A stretch of 64,000 bases of DNA from positions 3,534,001-3,598,000 of the forward strand of contig OZ253586.1 of assembly GCA_965263155.1 (NCBI GenBank). Direction: 5' to 3'. This document shows, piece after piece, positions 40,990-49,408 of the stretch. Source of the stretch: JAAXIE01 sp965263155 (GTDB taxonomy: Bacteria > Chloroflexota > Dehalococcoidia > Lucifugimonadales > JAAXIE01). The notes beneath the pieces are model-generated. The model was not told where the DNA came from. It worked only from the letters and a program-made list of their open reading frames with translations, and made no database searches. Position 1 is the first letter of the stretch. Each line of letters begins with the position of its first letter. The position numbers were made by a program, and so were the translations under genes.

Positions 40990-41691
40990 CTAGCTGCTGA
41001 CCACCCGGGGCGCTGCAGGGCGGCCTATGGTGGGACGGCGCAGGTAGAAGGGCTGCAGGGTCACCAGGTCCTCGGTCTCACCAGCGACCAGCTTGCGCCA
41101 GCCCAGCTCAGCCAAGGCCCAGAGGCGGCCTGCCGGGCTACCTCCTGCGATCAACGCCCTCTCTTCTAATGCTTCCCTCAACTGCTGTTCCCGGCCTGTA
41201 ACGCCTTCCCCGCACACCACGAACGGGCCGGATGTGTAGCCAGACAGCCCGCTGAACTCGTCGGGGGAGCATATCCTTTCTTCCGACACCCGTATCCAAG
41301 ATTCGTGCTGCTGGAGGAACCTGGCCGTGGCCACTTCGCCACGCCCCACATCCAACAGGGGGCACACCGGTAGGCCTGTGGAGGCGTAGGGGTAGGCCTC
41401 GCACTCGAGTGTGCCAGCCACCACCACCGGCAATCCGGTGGGCATGGCAAGCCCCTTGGCCACGCTCATGCCGACCCGCAGGGCACTGAACCCTCCAGGT
41501 CCGGACGCGACAGCCACGGCCTGCAGCGCAGAGGTCCCTCCACCAATCCGGCCCAGCACGTTCTCAATGGCTGGAAGCAGCTCCCTAGTGTGGTTCTGGG
41601 TCGAATACCAAGAGAGGCTGCACACCACTCGCTCGTCATTTCGCAAGCAGACTCCAGCGTGGCGGGTGGAGGTATCAATAGCCAATAACAC
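40990..41691 (-). CDS. tsaB: tRNA threonylcarbamoyladenosine biosynthesis protein TsaB
   Basis: Partner of TsaD in making t6A37 on ANN-decoding tRNAs. The 233 aa open with VLLAIDTSTRHAGVCL (an ASKHA-type phosphate loop), then NHTRELLPAIENVL, VASGPGGFSALRVGMSVAKGLA split across the second motif, and LLDVGRGEVATARF. The GTG at 41691 lies four bases after the tsaE stop and gives the family N-terminus; the frame open upstream overlaps tsaE. Order thiL-tsaE-tsaB supports the assignment. Confidence 0.93.
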   Translation of the reverse strand: MLLAIDTSTRHAGVCLRNDERVVCSLSWYSTQNHTRELLPAIENVLGRIGGGTSALQAVAVASGPGGFSALRVGMSVAKGLAMPTGLPVVVAGTLECEAYPYASTGLPVCPLLDVGRGEVATARFLQQHESWIRVSEERICSPDEFSGLSGYTSGPFVVCGEGVTGREQQLREALEERALIAGGSPAGRLWALAELGWRKLVAGETEDLVTLQPFYLRRPTIGRPAAPRVVSS

Positions 41692-41695
41692 CGGA

Positions 41696-42187
41696 TCAGG
41701 TCTCCTCAACCGGGGCGAACTGTAGTTGGACCACCTCCAGATGGTGCCTATACCGGCCACTGGGGTCGTCGAACTCCAGGACACGGGTGGAAGGGTCGTC
41801 CACTTGTTCCATGGTCACCGTGAGGGCATCAACGTCGTACATACTCTGCGCACGGTCGGCCCATTCCACAACGCCGACGCCGTCCCGGCCCAACACCTCG
41901 TCCAATGCGAGGTCCCACACCTCCATCGGGTCTTCCAAGCGATAGAGGTCGATGTGGTGCAGCGTGTGGCGCCCCTGATAACGCGTGGCGATGACGAAGC
42001 TGGGGCTGCGAGTATAGGCCTCGACTGACAGGCCAGTAGCTATTCCTTGGGTGAGGCATGTCTTGCCTGCACCTAGATGGCCGTTGAGCAGGAACACATC
42101 ACCCTCGCTGGCGCATGCGCCGAGGCACGCACCCACTTCACGGGTCTCCTCGGGGCTGCGGGTGATTACACGGAGAGAGCTTGCCAT
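41696..42187 (-). CDS. tsaE: tRNA threonylcarbamoyladenosine biosynthesis ATPase TsaE
   Basis: Small ATPase that recycles the TsaBD complex in t6A synthesis. The 163 aa show Walker A LLNGHLGAGKTCLTQGIA, RSPSFVIATRY, HHIDLYRLEDPMEVWDLALDE split around the Walker B-like Asp, and VGVVEWADRA. It begins directly after the thiL stop (TAGATG) and ends four bases before tsaB, so the three genes are translationally linked. Confidence 0.95.
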   Translation of the reverse strand: MASSLRVITRSPEETREVGACLGACASEGDVFLLNGHLGAGKTCLTQGIATGLSVEAYTRSPSFVIATRYQGRHTLHHIDLYRLEDPMEVWDLALDEVLGRDGVGVVEWADRAQSMYDVDALTVTMEQVDDPSTRVLEFDDPSGRYRHHLEVVQLQFAPVEET

Positions 42188-43195
42188 CTACTTGAAGTGG
42201 TCCCAGCCGCGGACGGAGACTTCTTGCGCTTTGCCAGTGCGGTCCAGAAGACGGACCGTGCCAGGAGGGCCGCTGGTAATCTCGCCGATGACCGTGGCTG
42301 GCGGCCCCAGCTGGGCCATGGCCTGCGCCATAAGCTCAGGTGGGGCGGCGAACAGCAGTTGGTAGTCCTCGCCACCGTTCAGGGCCAAGTCCAACGCATG
42401 GTCGGGAAAGGCCTTTTGCAGAAGAAGGTGAACCGGCACGCTGTCGCCGCGTACTTCGGACCCCACACCACTGGCAGCGCAGAGCTTGGCTAGGTCGTCC
42501 AACAGGCCGTCACTGACGTCCATAGCAACGCCAACACCCATGTCTGAGAGGACCCGACCCTGATCCACGCATGGTTCAGGCCGACGGTGGGCGTGCCGCA
42601 GAAATGCATCGGCTTCAGCGTCTGCCTCCAAGCTGTCCAGCATCAGACGTAGACCTCCTGCCGACGAGCCCAAGTAGCCGGTGACCGCGATCTCATAGCC
42701 CGGCTGGGCAGAGGAGCGAAGCATCGGCGAGCCGGCGTGGGCACCGTTCAGCGATAGGGTAACGAAGAGAGTGGGGGAGCGCACGATATCGCCGCCTACG
42801 ATGGCTACGCCATGCTTCCTCGCCATCTCCAGCATACCTTCGTACAGGGAACGCATCTCCTCCACCAAGGTGTCGGCCGGGAGGCCCAACGTAACCAACG
42901 CATACAGGGGTTGGCCTCCCATGGCTGCGATGTCACTGACGTTGGCAGTCATCAGCTTCCAGCCTAGGTCGAACCACGGAGTGGTGACGCGTGTGAAGTG
43001 CACCCCCTCCACCACGGTGTCAGTGGTGCAAAGCTCGGTGGCCTGACCGCACTGCCACGCGGCTGTGTCATCCCCTATGCCAAGGGTCAGCCTGAAGCCG
43101 GACGGGCCACCGACAACTGCGCTACGGCAGTCCGGGGCCACCATCTCGGCCAGCATCTCAATGAGGCCAAACTCGCCTATCTCACGCACCTGCAT
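42188..43195 (-). CDS. thiL: Thiamine-monophosphate kinase
   Basis: Phosphorylates thiamine monophosphate to thiamine pyrophosphate, the final step of the pathway. The 335 aa (PurM-like ATP-binding fold) begin with REIGEFGLIEML. Diagnostic segments are LGIGDDTAAW, ELCTTDTVVEGVHF, NVSDIAAMGGQPLYALV, AIVGGDIVRSP and AMDVSDGLLDDLAKLC, ending with LALNGGEDYQLLFA. All metal-binding Asp residues are present. It heads the leftward thiL-tsaE-tsaB group. No other thiamine genes lie in the window. Confidence 0.95.
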   Translation of the reverse strand: MQVREIGEFGLIEMLAEMVAPDCRSAVVGGPSGFRLTLGIGDDTAAWQCGQATELCTTDTVVEGVHFTRVTTPWFDLGWKLMTANVSDIAAMGGQPLYALVTLGLPADTLVEEMRSLYEGMLEMARKHGVAIVGGDIVRSPTLFVTLSLNGAHAGSPMLRSSAQPGYEIAVTGYLGSSAGGLRLMLDSLEADAEADAFLRHAHRRPEPCVDQGRVLSDMGVGVAMDVSDGLLDDLAKLCAASGVGSEVRGDSVPVHLLLQKAFPDHALDLALNGGEDYQLLFAAPPELMAQAMAQLGPPATVIGEITSGPPGTVRLLDRTGKAQEVSVRGWDHFK

Positions 43196-43351
43196 CGCGC
43201 GAAATTATAGCCCTTCAGGCCCTAGCCGCTCAAACAGGAGCTGCGCCCGGATGACAAGAGATCGGAGGTACCATCCCTAGGTGCACTGAAGTTGTACAAT
43301 CGGATCGAAGTGTCGCCCCAATAGGACTCCTGCTTTCTGGTGGGGGGAAGG

Positions 43352-44086
43352 ATGGTTCTCTTGAAGGCTTTGCTCTTGGCCGACGTTCACTCCAACTTGG
43401 AGGCCTTGGAGGCCATCTTTGCCGATTGCGGTCATTTCGATCGGATTTGGTGCATGGGAGACGTGGTCGGGTACGGTCCGGACCCTGTGCAGTGCTTGGA
43501 AATGCTGCGGTCCCACGACTTCCACTGCGTCGCTGGGAACCATGATGCGGCGGTGGCAGGTGTGCTGAGCGTCGATGATTTCAACCACGCAGCAGCTTGG
43601 GCGGCGCAATGGACTACAAGCCAGCTGGGCCAGGATGACCTGCAATACCTGAGGTCCCTCCCGCTATCTTTGGAGGAGGGGGCCTTCACCTTGGTGCATG
43701 GCAGCTTGCGTGCGCCACTATGGGAGTACCTAGTGTCGGCAGAAACAGCCAGCGCGTCGCTTGCCCTGCTCCAGACCACCTACTGTCTGGTGGGTCACTC
43801 ACACCTTCCGTTCATCTGTCGCGAGCAGCCGGGAAGGACGCCTGAATTCTGCGAGTTCCCAGAAAAGTATCCAATGCCCTTGAGCTACGAGCGGTGGGTC
43901 ATCAACCCAGGAGGCGTAGGCCAGCCCCGCGACGGCGATCCACGATCCAGCTACGCTATATACGACTCCGATGCGGGCTCAATAGAGAGGCGACGCGTTG
44001 TATACGACATCGCGAAGACGCAGCGCAAGATGGAGTTGGCCGGTCTGCCGGAGCCTCTGATACACCGGCTGGAGTTCGGAAGGTAA
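43352..44086 (+). CDS. Metallophosphoesterase of the YfcE/MJ0936 type
   Basis: A calcineurin-like phosphoesterase of about 244 aa with the five metal-site blocks: LLLADVHSNLEAL, CMGDVVGYGPDP, VAGNHDAAV, LVHGSLR and LVGHSHLPF. It probably acts on phosphodiesters or dephosphorylates small substrates in the cytoplasm. Start choice is open: ATG at 43352 has GGGGGAAGG directly before it, while TTG at 43361 (giving MKALLLADVHSN) has AAGGATGG at better spacing. It is monocistronic and converges on fmt. Confidence 0.87.
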   Translation: MVLLKALLLADVHSNLEALEAIFADCGHFDRIWCMGDVVGYGPDPVQCLEMLRSHDFHCVAGNHDAAVAGVLSVDDFNHAAAWAAQWTTSQLGQDDLQYLRSLPLSLEEGAFTLVHGSLRAPLWEYLVSAETASASLALLQTTYCLVGHSHLPFICREQPGRTPEFCEFPEKYPMPLSYERWVINPGGVGQPRDGDPRSSYAIYDSDAGSIERRRVVYDIAKTQRKMELAGLPEPLIHRLEFGR

Positions 44087-44098
44087 CTGGGAAACTCG

Positions 44099-45040
44099 TC
44101 AGCTGGGCAGTACCGACCCGACGAAATCGCGCTGTCCTCTTGTAAACTCGTCGGCATCCATCGGACGGCGCCCTTCCAATTGAAGTTCGTCCAGCGCCAA
44201 TAAACCGTCGCCCGTGACAACCGCCGCCCAGTTGTCTTGTATGAGAACGACAGTCCCTGCCTGACCGTACTCGGCTCCGCTACCCGGCACCGCCCGGGCC
44301 TTGGTTGCCTTTAGCACCTTACCCTGCCAGAAGGTGTACAAGCTTGGCCACGGGTAGAACGCACGGACCTTACGGGCTAACCTCTCCGAGGGCAGCGTCC
44401 AGTCTGCCTCACCATCCTCCTTGGCAATCTTCCGGGTAAACGTCGCCAAGGACTCGTCCTGATCCACAGGCTTCAGGTCGCCTGCAACCCAGATGGGGAG
44501 CACGGAACACATCAGTTCACCGCCGGCCTCAAACATGCGGGCGGTCAGTTCCGAAGCAGTTTCCTTCGGTCCAATATCGGTCGTGATTTGAGCCACTACG
44601 GGTCCGCTATCCATGCCCTCGTCCACCACCATGACGGTTACGCCAGTGGTTTGGTCACCTTCGAGTAGGGCTGTGACCACAGGGGATGGACCACGGTATC
44701 TTGGCAGCAGCGAAGGATGAATGTTCAGGGACCCATAGCGCGGTATGTCCAGTACCTCAGTCGGCAGTATCTTGCCGTAAGCCGCCACTACTACTACTTC
44801 TGGTTCCAATACCAACAACTCTCGCTGGACATGCTCGTTTCGTAAGCTGGCTGGCTGGAACAGGGGCAGTCTCTGCTCCTTACAATAGCGGCCTACCGGA
44901 GGCGGCTCCGCCGTGCCACGTCGCCCCACAGGCTTGTCAGGTTGGGTATACACGCCGACGATTTCGGCGAACGGGGCTGCAATGAGGAATTCAAGCGAGG
45001 GTATGACATATTCAGGCGTACCCATGAACACTATCTTCAC
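44099..45040 (-). CDS. fmt: Methionyl-tRNA formyltransferase
   Basis: Formylates initiator Met-tRNA with 10-formyl-THF. The 313 aa begin VKIVFMGTPEYVIPSL. The hydrolase-like formyl-transfer core has SLNIHPSLLPRYRGPSP (Asn, His), VMVVDEGMDSGPV (Asp) and the C-terminal OB domain YPWPSLYTFWQGKVLKA. GTG at 45040 follows AAGGACGG and fits the family; the frame opens at an ATG 14 codons earlier. It faces the dnaA region, and no def gene is adjacent. Confidence 0.95.
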   Translation of the reverse strand: MKIVFMGTPEYVIPSLEFLIAAPFAEIVGVYTQPDKPVGRRGTAEPPPVGRYCKEQRLPLFQPASLRNEHVQRELLVLEPEVVVVAAYGKILPTEVLDIPRYGSLNIHPSLLPRYRGPSPVVTALLEGDQTTGVTVMVVDEGMDSGPVVAQITTDIGPKETASELTARMFEAGGELMCSVLPIWVAGDLKPVDQDESLATFTRKIAKEDGEADWTLPSERLARKVRAFYPWPSLYTFWQGKVLKATKARAVPGSGAEYGQAGTVVLIQDNWAAVVTGDGLLALDELQLEGRRPMDADEFTRGQRDFVGSVLPS

Positions 45041-45097
45041 GAAACCGTCCTTGGATATAGCTATAGGCCCGTCTGAGCCCATCCCATGAATCTACAT

Positions 45098-45195
45098 AAC
45101 ATAAGCGTATTACATGCCTCTTACCAGTCTTACAGACGTGATTGCGCACCCCACCTACCCCTAGTCTGACTACCCATGCGGATATCGCTTATGTT
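45098..45195. repeat. 10-bp inverted repeat pair upstream of dnaA
   Basis: AACATAAGCG (45098-45107) and CGCTTATGTT (45186-45195) are exact inverted copies 78 bp apart in the AT-rich 45041-45395 gap between fmt and dnaA. The gap also holds ATGCT-N5-AGCAT and no gene. No consensus DnaA box (TTATCCACA or its complement) was seen. Confidence 0.5.
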
Positions 45196-45395
45196 GCATA
45201 TGGTAAGGCCTGCCGAATACATGCTGCATTAGCATTTGTGTGACGATATCAGTAATTCATAGCTAGTTGTTTGTTCTAACGCATCACGAATGTTCTATAT
45301 TCCGCCTCAAATCGCAACCAATTTTACTGCATATTCTGAAATCAGACCGTTGCGCCTTGCACGCCCATCCCTACCGCTGATACGTTCGTCAGGTT

Positions 45396-46748
45396 GTGCC
45401 CGAGCAAAGTTCATACATCACCGCGTCCCAAATCTGGCAGGCAGTTCTAGGCCAATTGGAGCTACAGGTTAGCAGACCTGTATTCGATACATGGCTGGCT
45501 GCCACTAAGGCTACCTCACTGGAAGGGTCAGTACTTTTAGTGGAGGTCCCTAATCCTTTTTTTGTTGAAAATATAGAGAAGCGGATGTATCAGACCGTCC
45601 TCAGGGCCGTCAGAGGAGTGGCTGGTGCTGATTTGGAAGTCCGCTTATACGTTTCTACCTTGGGAGATGCCCCACCTCAAGCCTTGCAGATGCCCGAACT
45701 CACCCAAACCGCCCCCCCTCCCGGACTCAACCACGGATACACTTTCGCTACCTTCGTCGTGGGCCCTTCCAACCATCTGGCCTTCACCGCAGCCCAAGCT
45801 GTCACACAAGCCCTAGGCTCCACCTACAACCCTCTGTTCATCTACGCGTCTCCCGGCCTAGGCAAGACCCACCTCATGCACGCGATTGCCCATGCGTCAC
45901 ATGCTCGCGGCGCTGTTGTATCGTACGTCACCTCAGAGCACTTTACCAACGAGTTCATCCAAGCGATACGAACTAAGACGACCCAAGACTTCCGTACGAT
46001 ATACCGGTCAGTCGATCTACTGCTGGTGGACGACATCCAGTTTCTAGCAGGCAAGGAGCAGACTCTAGAAGGTTTCTTCCACACGTTCAACGACCTCCAC
46101 ACATTTCGGAAGCAGATAGTACTGGCCTCCGAGCAGCCACCTCAGCAACTCGACTTCCTCCATGATAAGCTTCGCTCCAGGCTGGAGAGCGGCTTGACTA
46201 TCAACCTTCAGCCACCAGACCCCGATACCCGCTTGGCTATCCTCCAATCTAAGGCAATCTCAATGAGCGTCACTGCCGATACCGAAGCCCTGCGCCTCAT
46301 TGCCTCCATCGATGTGAACAATATCCGCGAACTCGAAGGTCCCTTTACCAGGGCAGTTGCCTTGGCCACTCTCCACAATACCCACATAACGACATCAATA
46401 GCCTATGAAGCAATCGATGTCGTTAGTAAACCCTTCCCTATGACTGAGTTCCCAAAGGCGAGCCAAGAGACCGTCATGTCCACAGTAGTAGACTACTACG
46501 GCATCTCACTCAAAGACCTCACCGGGCGGAAGCGCAGCCAAAAGCTCGTAGCTGCTCGACAAACCACCATGCAAATTATGTCATCGGAACTAGGCATGGG
46601 GGTCACAGATATCGGCAAAGCCATAGCCCGCGACCACTCCACTGTCAGCTTGGCACTAAAGCGCCTCCAGCACGGTATTACTCACGACCCAACACTCCAA
46701 GCCGATATCAACGCCATAGCGGGTATGTTGATTGAGCATTCAACTTAA
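45396..46748 (+). CDS. dnaA: Chromosomal replication initiator DnaA
   Basis: AAA+ initiator that binds oriC and melts the duplex. The 450 aa have an N-terminal DnaB-interaction domain (IWQAVLGQLELQVSRPVFDTWL), Walker A SPGLGKTHLMHAIA at about 152-165, Walker B LLLVDDIQFLAGKE near 207, sensor segments RSRLESGLTINLQPPD and NNIRELEG, and the DNA-binding domain with ARDHSTVSLALKRL. Some positions are divergent (ASPGLGKT for GGVGLGKT, DHSTVSLA for DHTTVIHA). It starts with GTG. The plus strand is C-rich here, unlike the following obg, so it lies left of the skew switch and head-on to the predicted fork. Confidence 0.95.
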   Translation: MPEQSSYITASQIWQAVLGQLELQVSRPVFDTWLAATKATSLEGSVLLVEVPNPFFVENIEKRMYQTVLRAVRGVAGADLEVRLYVSTLGDAPPQALQMPELTQTAPPPGLNHGYTFATFVVGPSNHLAFTAAQAVTQALGSTYNPLFIYASPGLGKTHLMHAIAHASHARGAVVSYVTSEHFTNEFIQAIRTKTTQDFRTIYRSVDLLLVDDIQFLAGKEQTLEGFFHTFNDLHTFRKQIVLASEQPPQQLDFLHDKLRSRLESGLTINLQPPDPDTRLAILQSKAISMSVTADTEALRLIASIDVNNIRELEGPFTRAVALATLHNTHITTSIAYEAIDVVSKPFPMTEFPKASQETVMSTVVDYYGISLKDLTGRKRSQKLVAARQTTMQIMSSELGMGVTDIGKAIARDHSTVSLALKRLQHGITHDPTLQADINAIAGMLIEHST

Positions 46749-46932
46749 TCCCTCTAACCGTTGATTACCTGCATATAACCTCGAACAACAGGCCCTGACC
46801 ACACAATCCCTCATCCCCATCAATGCTATAATTCCCACCACTCTCAACCAGTATCAACCCATCACAACACGTTGAACCCTCATATAAGACCAACACTTGT
46901 TGGTAGCTTAGTACTGTTACCATATATATAAA
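46749..46932. other. Probable replication origin region (oriC)
   Basis: An AT-rich, gene-free gap between dnaA and obg in which plus-strand composition switches from C-rich (26 C and 2 G in 46801-46860; 28 C and 11 G in 45661-45720) to G-rich (23 G and 11 C in 47041-47100). It contains CCAACA-CT-TGTTGG at 46889-46902, TATAAT at 46826-46831 and TATATATA just before obg. No consensus DnaA boxes were recognised, so the initiator sites may be divergent. Confidence 0.6.
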
Positions 46933-48195
46933 ATGATTGATAGAGTTGAAATAACTATAACAGCAGGTAGCGGGGGAAACGGTTGCATTAGCTTCAGGAG
47001 AGAGAAGTACGCTCCCCGTGGTGGTCCTGATGGAGGCCGAGGAGGTGACGGGGGGAGTGTGTGGCTGGAAGCCGATGACTCTTTGAATACCCTGCTACAT
47101 TTAAGTTATGCGAGAGTGTGGAGGGGTGAGAGGGGGAGCCACGGGTCGGGTAAGGACAAGCGTGGGTCAAACGGAGGCCCACTGGTTATACGCGCGCCTG
47201 TGGGCACCATCGCATGGCGTAAGACCGATGAGCAACGCGAGTTATTGGGTGACTTGGCAGAGGTTCCCAGAGTGTTGCTCGCGTGCGGTGGAATGGGCGG
47301 CAGGGGCAACGCTTCATTCGCCAGCGCTGTTAACCGGGAGCCTCTTCTGGGTCAAGTCGGCCAGGGAGGGGAGCGAGTGTCGGTCGAGTTGGAGTTGAAA
47401 CTCGTTGCGGATGTCGGCATCGTAGGGGCTCCTAATGCTGGAAAGTCAACTCTGCTCTCCACTTGCTCTGCTGCCAAGCCGAAGATTGCGAGCTATCCAT
47501 TCACCACTCTTGAGCCTGTGCTGGGAGTTTGCGAGGCGCACGGACAGACATTCGTGGTGATGGAGGTTCCTGGTCTGGTGGAAGGGGCCCATCTGGGAGT
47601 TGGGTTGGGTCACCAGTTCCTCCAGCATGCGGAGAGGGTCCGATTGGTGTGGCATCTGGTCGATGGTCTGCAGGATGACATTAGCCGTCAGTTGGAGTTA
47701 CTGAATGTAGAGCTGAGATCCTACAGCGAGTCACTGGAGCAGAAGCCTCAAATGGTCGTGATCAACAAGATTGATATACCTGAGGCCCGAGAGAGGTCTA
47801 AAAGAGTACTGGACGACCTGAAACAGGCAGGGAATCGTGTGTACGAGATATCGGCTTCTACCGGGGAGGGCATACACCAGTTATTGAGCGATACGATGGA
47901 GGCCCTGACAGATATGGAGCGGCCTAGGACCATGATGGATAGCTATGAATCTGAGGCTGTCAATGTGCTGAGGCCGCGAGATAGAGAAAGTGTGTCGCGG
48001 GCTGATGATGGGTACCGTGTTCACTCGGACCGGCTGTCACGCATTGCTCAGATGGTTAACCTGAGGGACCTCCGAGTGGTGGATCAGATTTTTAACGAGA
48101 TGGTGCGTGTCGGTTTAGACAAGAAGATGGAAGAGTTGGGGGTAATGCCTGGAGACCGGGTCAGGATAGGAAGGGCGGACTTAGAGTGGAGGTAG
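46933..48195 (+). CDS. obg: GTPase Obg (CgtA)
   Basis: Ribosome-associated GTPase for 50S assembly and stress control. The 420 aa hold the Gly-rich Obg domain (AGSGGNGCISFRREKYAPRGGPDGG region), the G domain and a C-terminal OCT domain (VNLRDLRVVDQIFNEMVRVG). G1 is GAPNAGKST (165-173), G2 lies in SYPFTTLEP, and G4 is VINKIDIP. The G3 motif, normally DxPG, reads EVPG with Glu at about 211. It is the first rightward gene after the origin gap and forms an operon with nadD and pyrE. Whether Glu211 weakens Mg/GTP handling is unknown. Confidence 0.95.
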   Translation: MIDRVEITITAGSGGNGCISFRREKYAPRGGPDGGRGGDGGSVWLEADDSLNTLLHLSYARVWRGERGSHGSGKDKRGSNGGPLVIRAPVGTIAWRKTDEQRELLGDLAEVPRVLLACGGMGGRGNASFASAVNREPLLGQVGQGGERVSVELELKLVADVGIVGAPNAGKSTLLSTCSAAKPKIASYPFTTLEPVLGVCEAHGQTFVVMEVPGLVEGAHLGVGLGHQFLQHAERVRLVWHLVDGLQDDISRQLELLNVELRSYSESLEQKPQMVVINKIDIPEARERSKRVLDDLKQAGNRVYEISASTGEGIHQLLSDTMEALTDMERPRTMMDSYESEAVNVLRPRDRESVSRADDGYRVHSDRLSRIAQMVNLRDLRVVDQIFNEMVRVGLDKKMEELGVMPGDRVRIGRADLEWR

Positions 48196-48196
48196 C

Positions 48197-48817
48197 GTGA
48201 GACTCGGTGTCTTCGGAGGGACATTCGACCCGCTGCATCTAGGCCATATGGCCGTCGCCGAGGGTGCTCTCAGGCACTTGAGACTTGATGAGGTAATCTT
48301 CATACCTGCTGGGCGTCCTTGGATGAAAGAGGGGATGTATCTGTTGGACGGACACCATCGGCTTCGTATGGTCGAGTTGGCCGTTGATGGGATAGAAGGG
48401 TTCAGGGTAGATGACACGGAGCTACGAAGGGAAGGTCTTACATATACTATAGATACCCTGCGAGAAATGGCTGAGTCTTCCTATGGAGAGGATGAGGTGT
48501 ACCTGTTGCTTGGGTCGGACGCCTACGATTCCTTTGAGCTGTGGAAGGATCCTGCGGAGATACTGCGTATGTCGACTCTGGCTGTAGCGTCGAGACCGGG
48601 TGGACATCAGACCACTTTCGAAAAACTGGACTCGCTGTGCCCGGACGGGTCGCACAGGGGCGTGGCACTACCGATTGACCAACGGGATATCAGTTCTTCA
48701 GACATAAGAAGCCGAGTACATCAAGGGCTTTCAATAGTTGACCATGTGCCGGTGACCGTGGAGCGGTACATCCACGAACATCGCATTTATGCGGAGCTAG
48801 GGGGCAGAAGTGACTGA
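48197..48817 (+). CDS. nadD: Nicotinate-nucleotide adenylyltransferase
   Basis: Converts nicotinate mononucleotide and ATP to deamido-NAD. The 206 aa start GTG (MRLGVFGGTFDPLHLGHMAVAE), one base after the obg stop. The nucleotidyltransferase signature is FGGTFDPLHLGH. YLLLGSDAYDSFELWKD and the late ISSSDIRSRVHQG (ISSTxIR-type) complete the family set. It overlaps pyrE by eight bases. The obg-nadD order is widespread and here lies directly downstream of the origin. Confidence 0.95.
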   Translation: MRLGVFGGTFDPLHLGHMAVAEGALRHLRLDEVIFIPAGRPWMKEGMYLLDGHHRLRMVELAVDGIEGFRVDDTELRREGLTYTIDTLREMAESSYGEDEVYLLLGSDAYDSFELWKDPAEILRMSTLAVASRPGGHQTTFEKLDSLCPDGSHRGVALPIDQRDISSSDIRSRVHQGLSIVDHVPVTVERYIHEHRIYAELGGRSD

Positions 48818-49379
48818 AGTGGAGAGGATGCTGGAGTTAGCCTTGAAGCGAGGGGCACTTCGCTACGGCAATTTCACGCTGTCCTCAGGCATGCGCACCT
48901 CCTACTACATGGACGGACGCCTTCTGACGCTAGACCCGGAGGGGGCGTGCTTGGTTGGGAAAGCGCTCATGGACATCCTGCGGCCCATGGGCATAGAGCG
49001 TGTGGGCGGCCCGACCGTCAGCGCAGTCCCTATAGTGACCGCTGTGTCCATGACCAGCCACATGGCTGGCCAGCCGATCACCTCATTCATCGTGCGCAAA
49101 GAGGTCAAGGGCCACGGCACAGAGCGACTGATTGAGGGTGACATGCCTGAGGGAGTTAAGGTTGCGATAGTCGATGACGTCTGTACAACCGGCTCCTCCA
49201 TCTTCCACGCTATAGAGGCAGTGGAGGAAGCCGGTTGCGAGGTTGTCAAGGTCGTGGTCCTAGTGGATCGTTGCCAAGGCGGGAGCGACGAACTGCGCCG
49301 GCGCGGCTACGACCTTGTATGCCTCATGCAGGCCACTCCTGAGGGCCTCGTAGAGGTAAATCCCGAGTTTGCCTCCTAG
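48810..49379 (+). CDS. pyrE: Orotate phosphoribosyltransferase
   Basis: Makes OMP from orotate and PRPP in pyrimidine synthesis. The 189 aa begin with GTG overlapping the end of nadD. The N-terminal RYGNFTLSSGMRTSYYMD is the orotate-binding hood. The PRPP loop is VAIVDDVCTTGSSIFHAIEA and the KEVKGHGTER segment is the flexible catalytic loop. All family motifs are present. It ends the obg-nadD-pyrE operon and converges on the DinB gene. Confidence 0.93.
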   Translation: MTEVERMLELALKRGALRYGNFTLSSGMRTSYYMDGRLLTLDPEGACLVGKALMDILRPMGIERVGGPTVSAVPIVTAVSMTSHMAGQPITSFIVRKEVKGHGTERLIEGDMPEGVKVAIVDDVCTTGSSIFHAIEAVEEAGCEVVKVVVLVDRCQGGSDELRRRGYDLVCLMQATPEGLVEVNPEFAS

Positions 49380-49408
49380 CCGAGCTAGTGGCCTACTGAT
49401 TTTGCTGT

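Noticed and set aside
45041..46932. Consensus DnaA boxes around dnaA
   Set aside because: No TTATCCACA or TGTGGATAA was found in the fmt-dnaA or dnaA-obg gaps, so the origin call rests on composition and context only.
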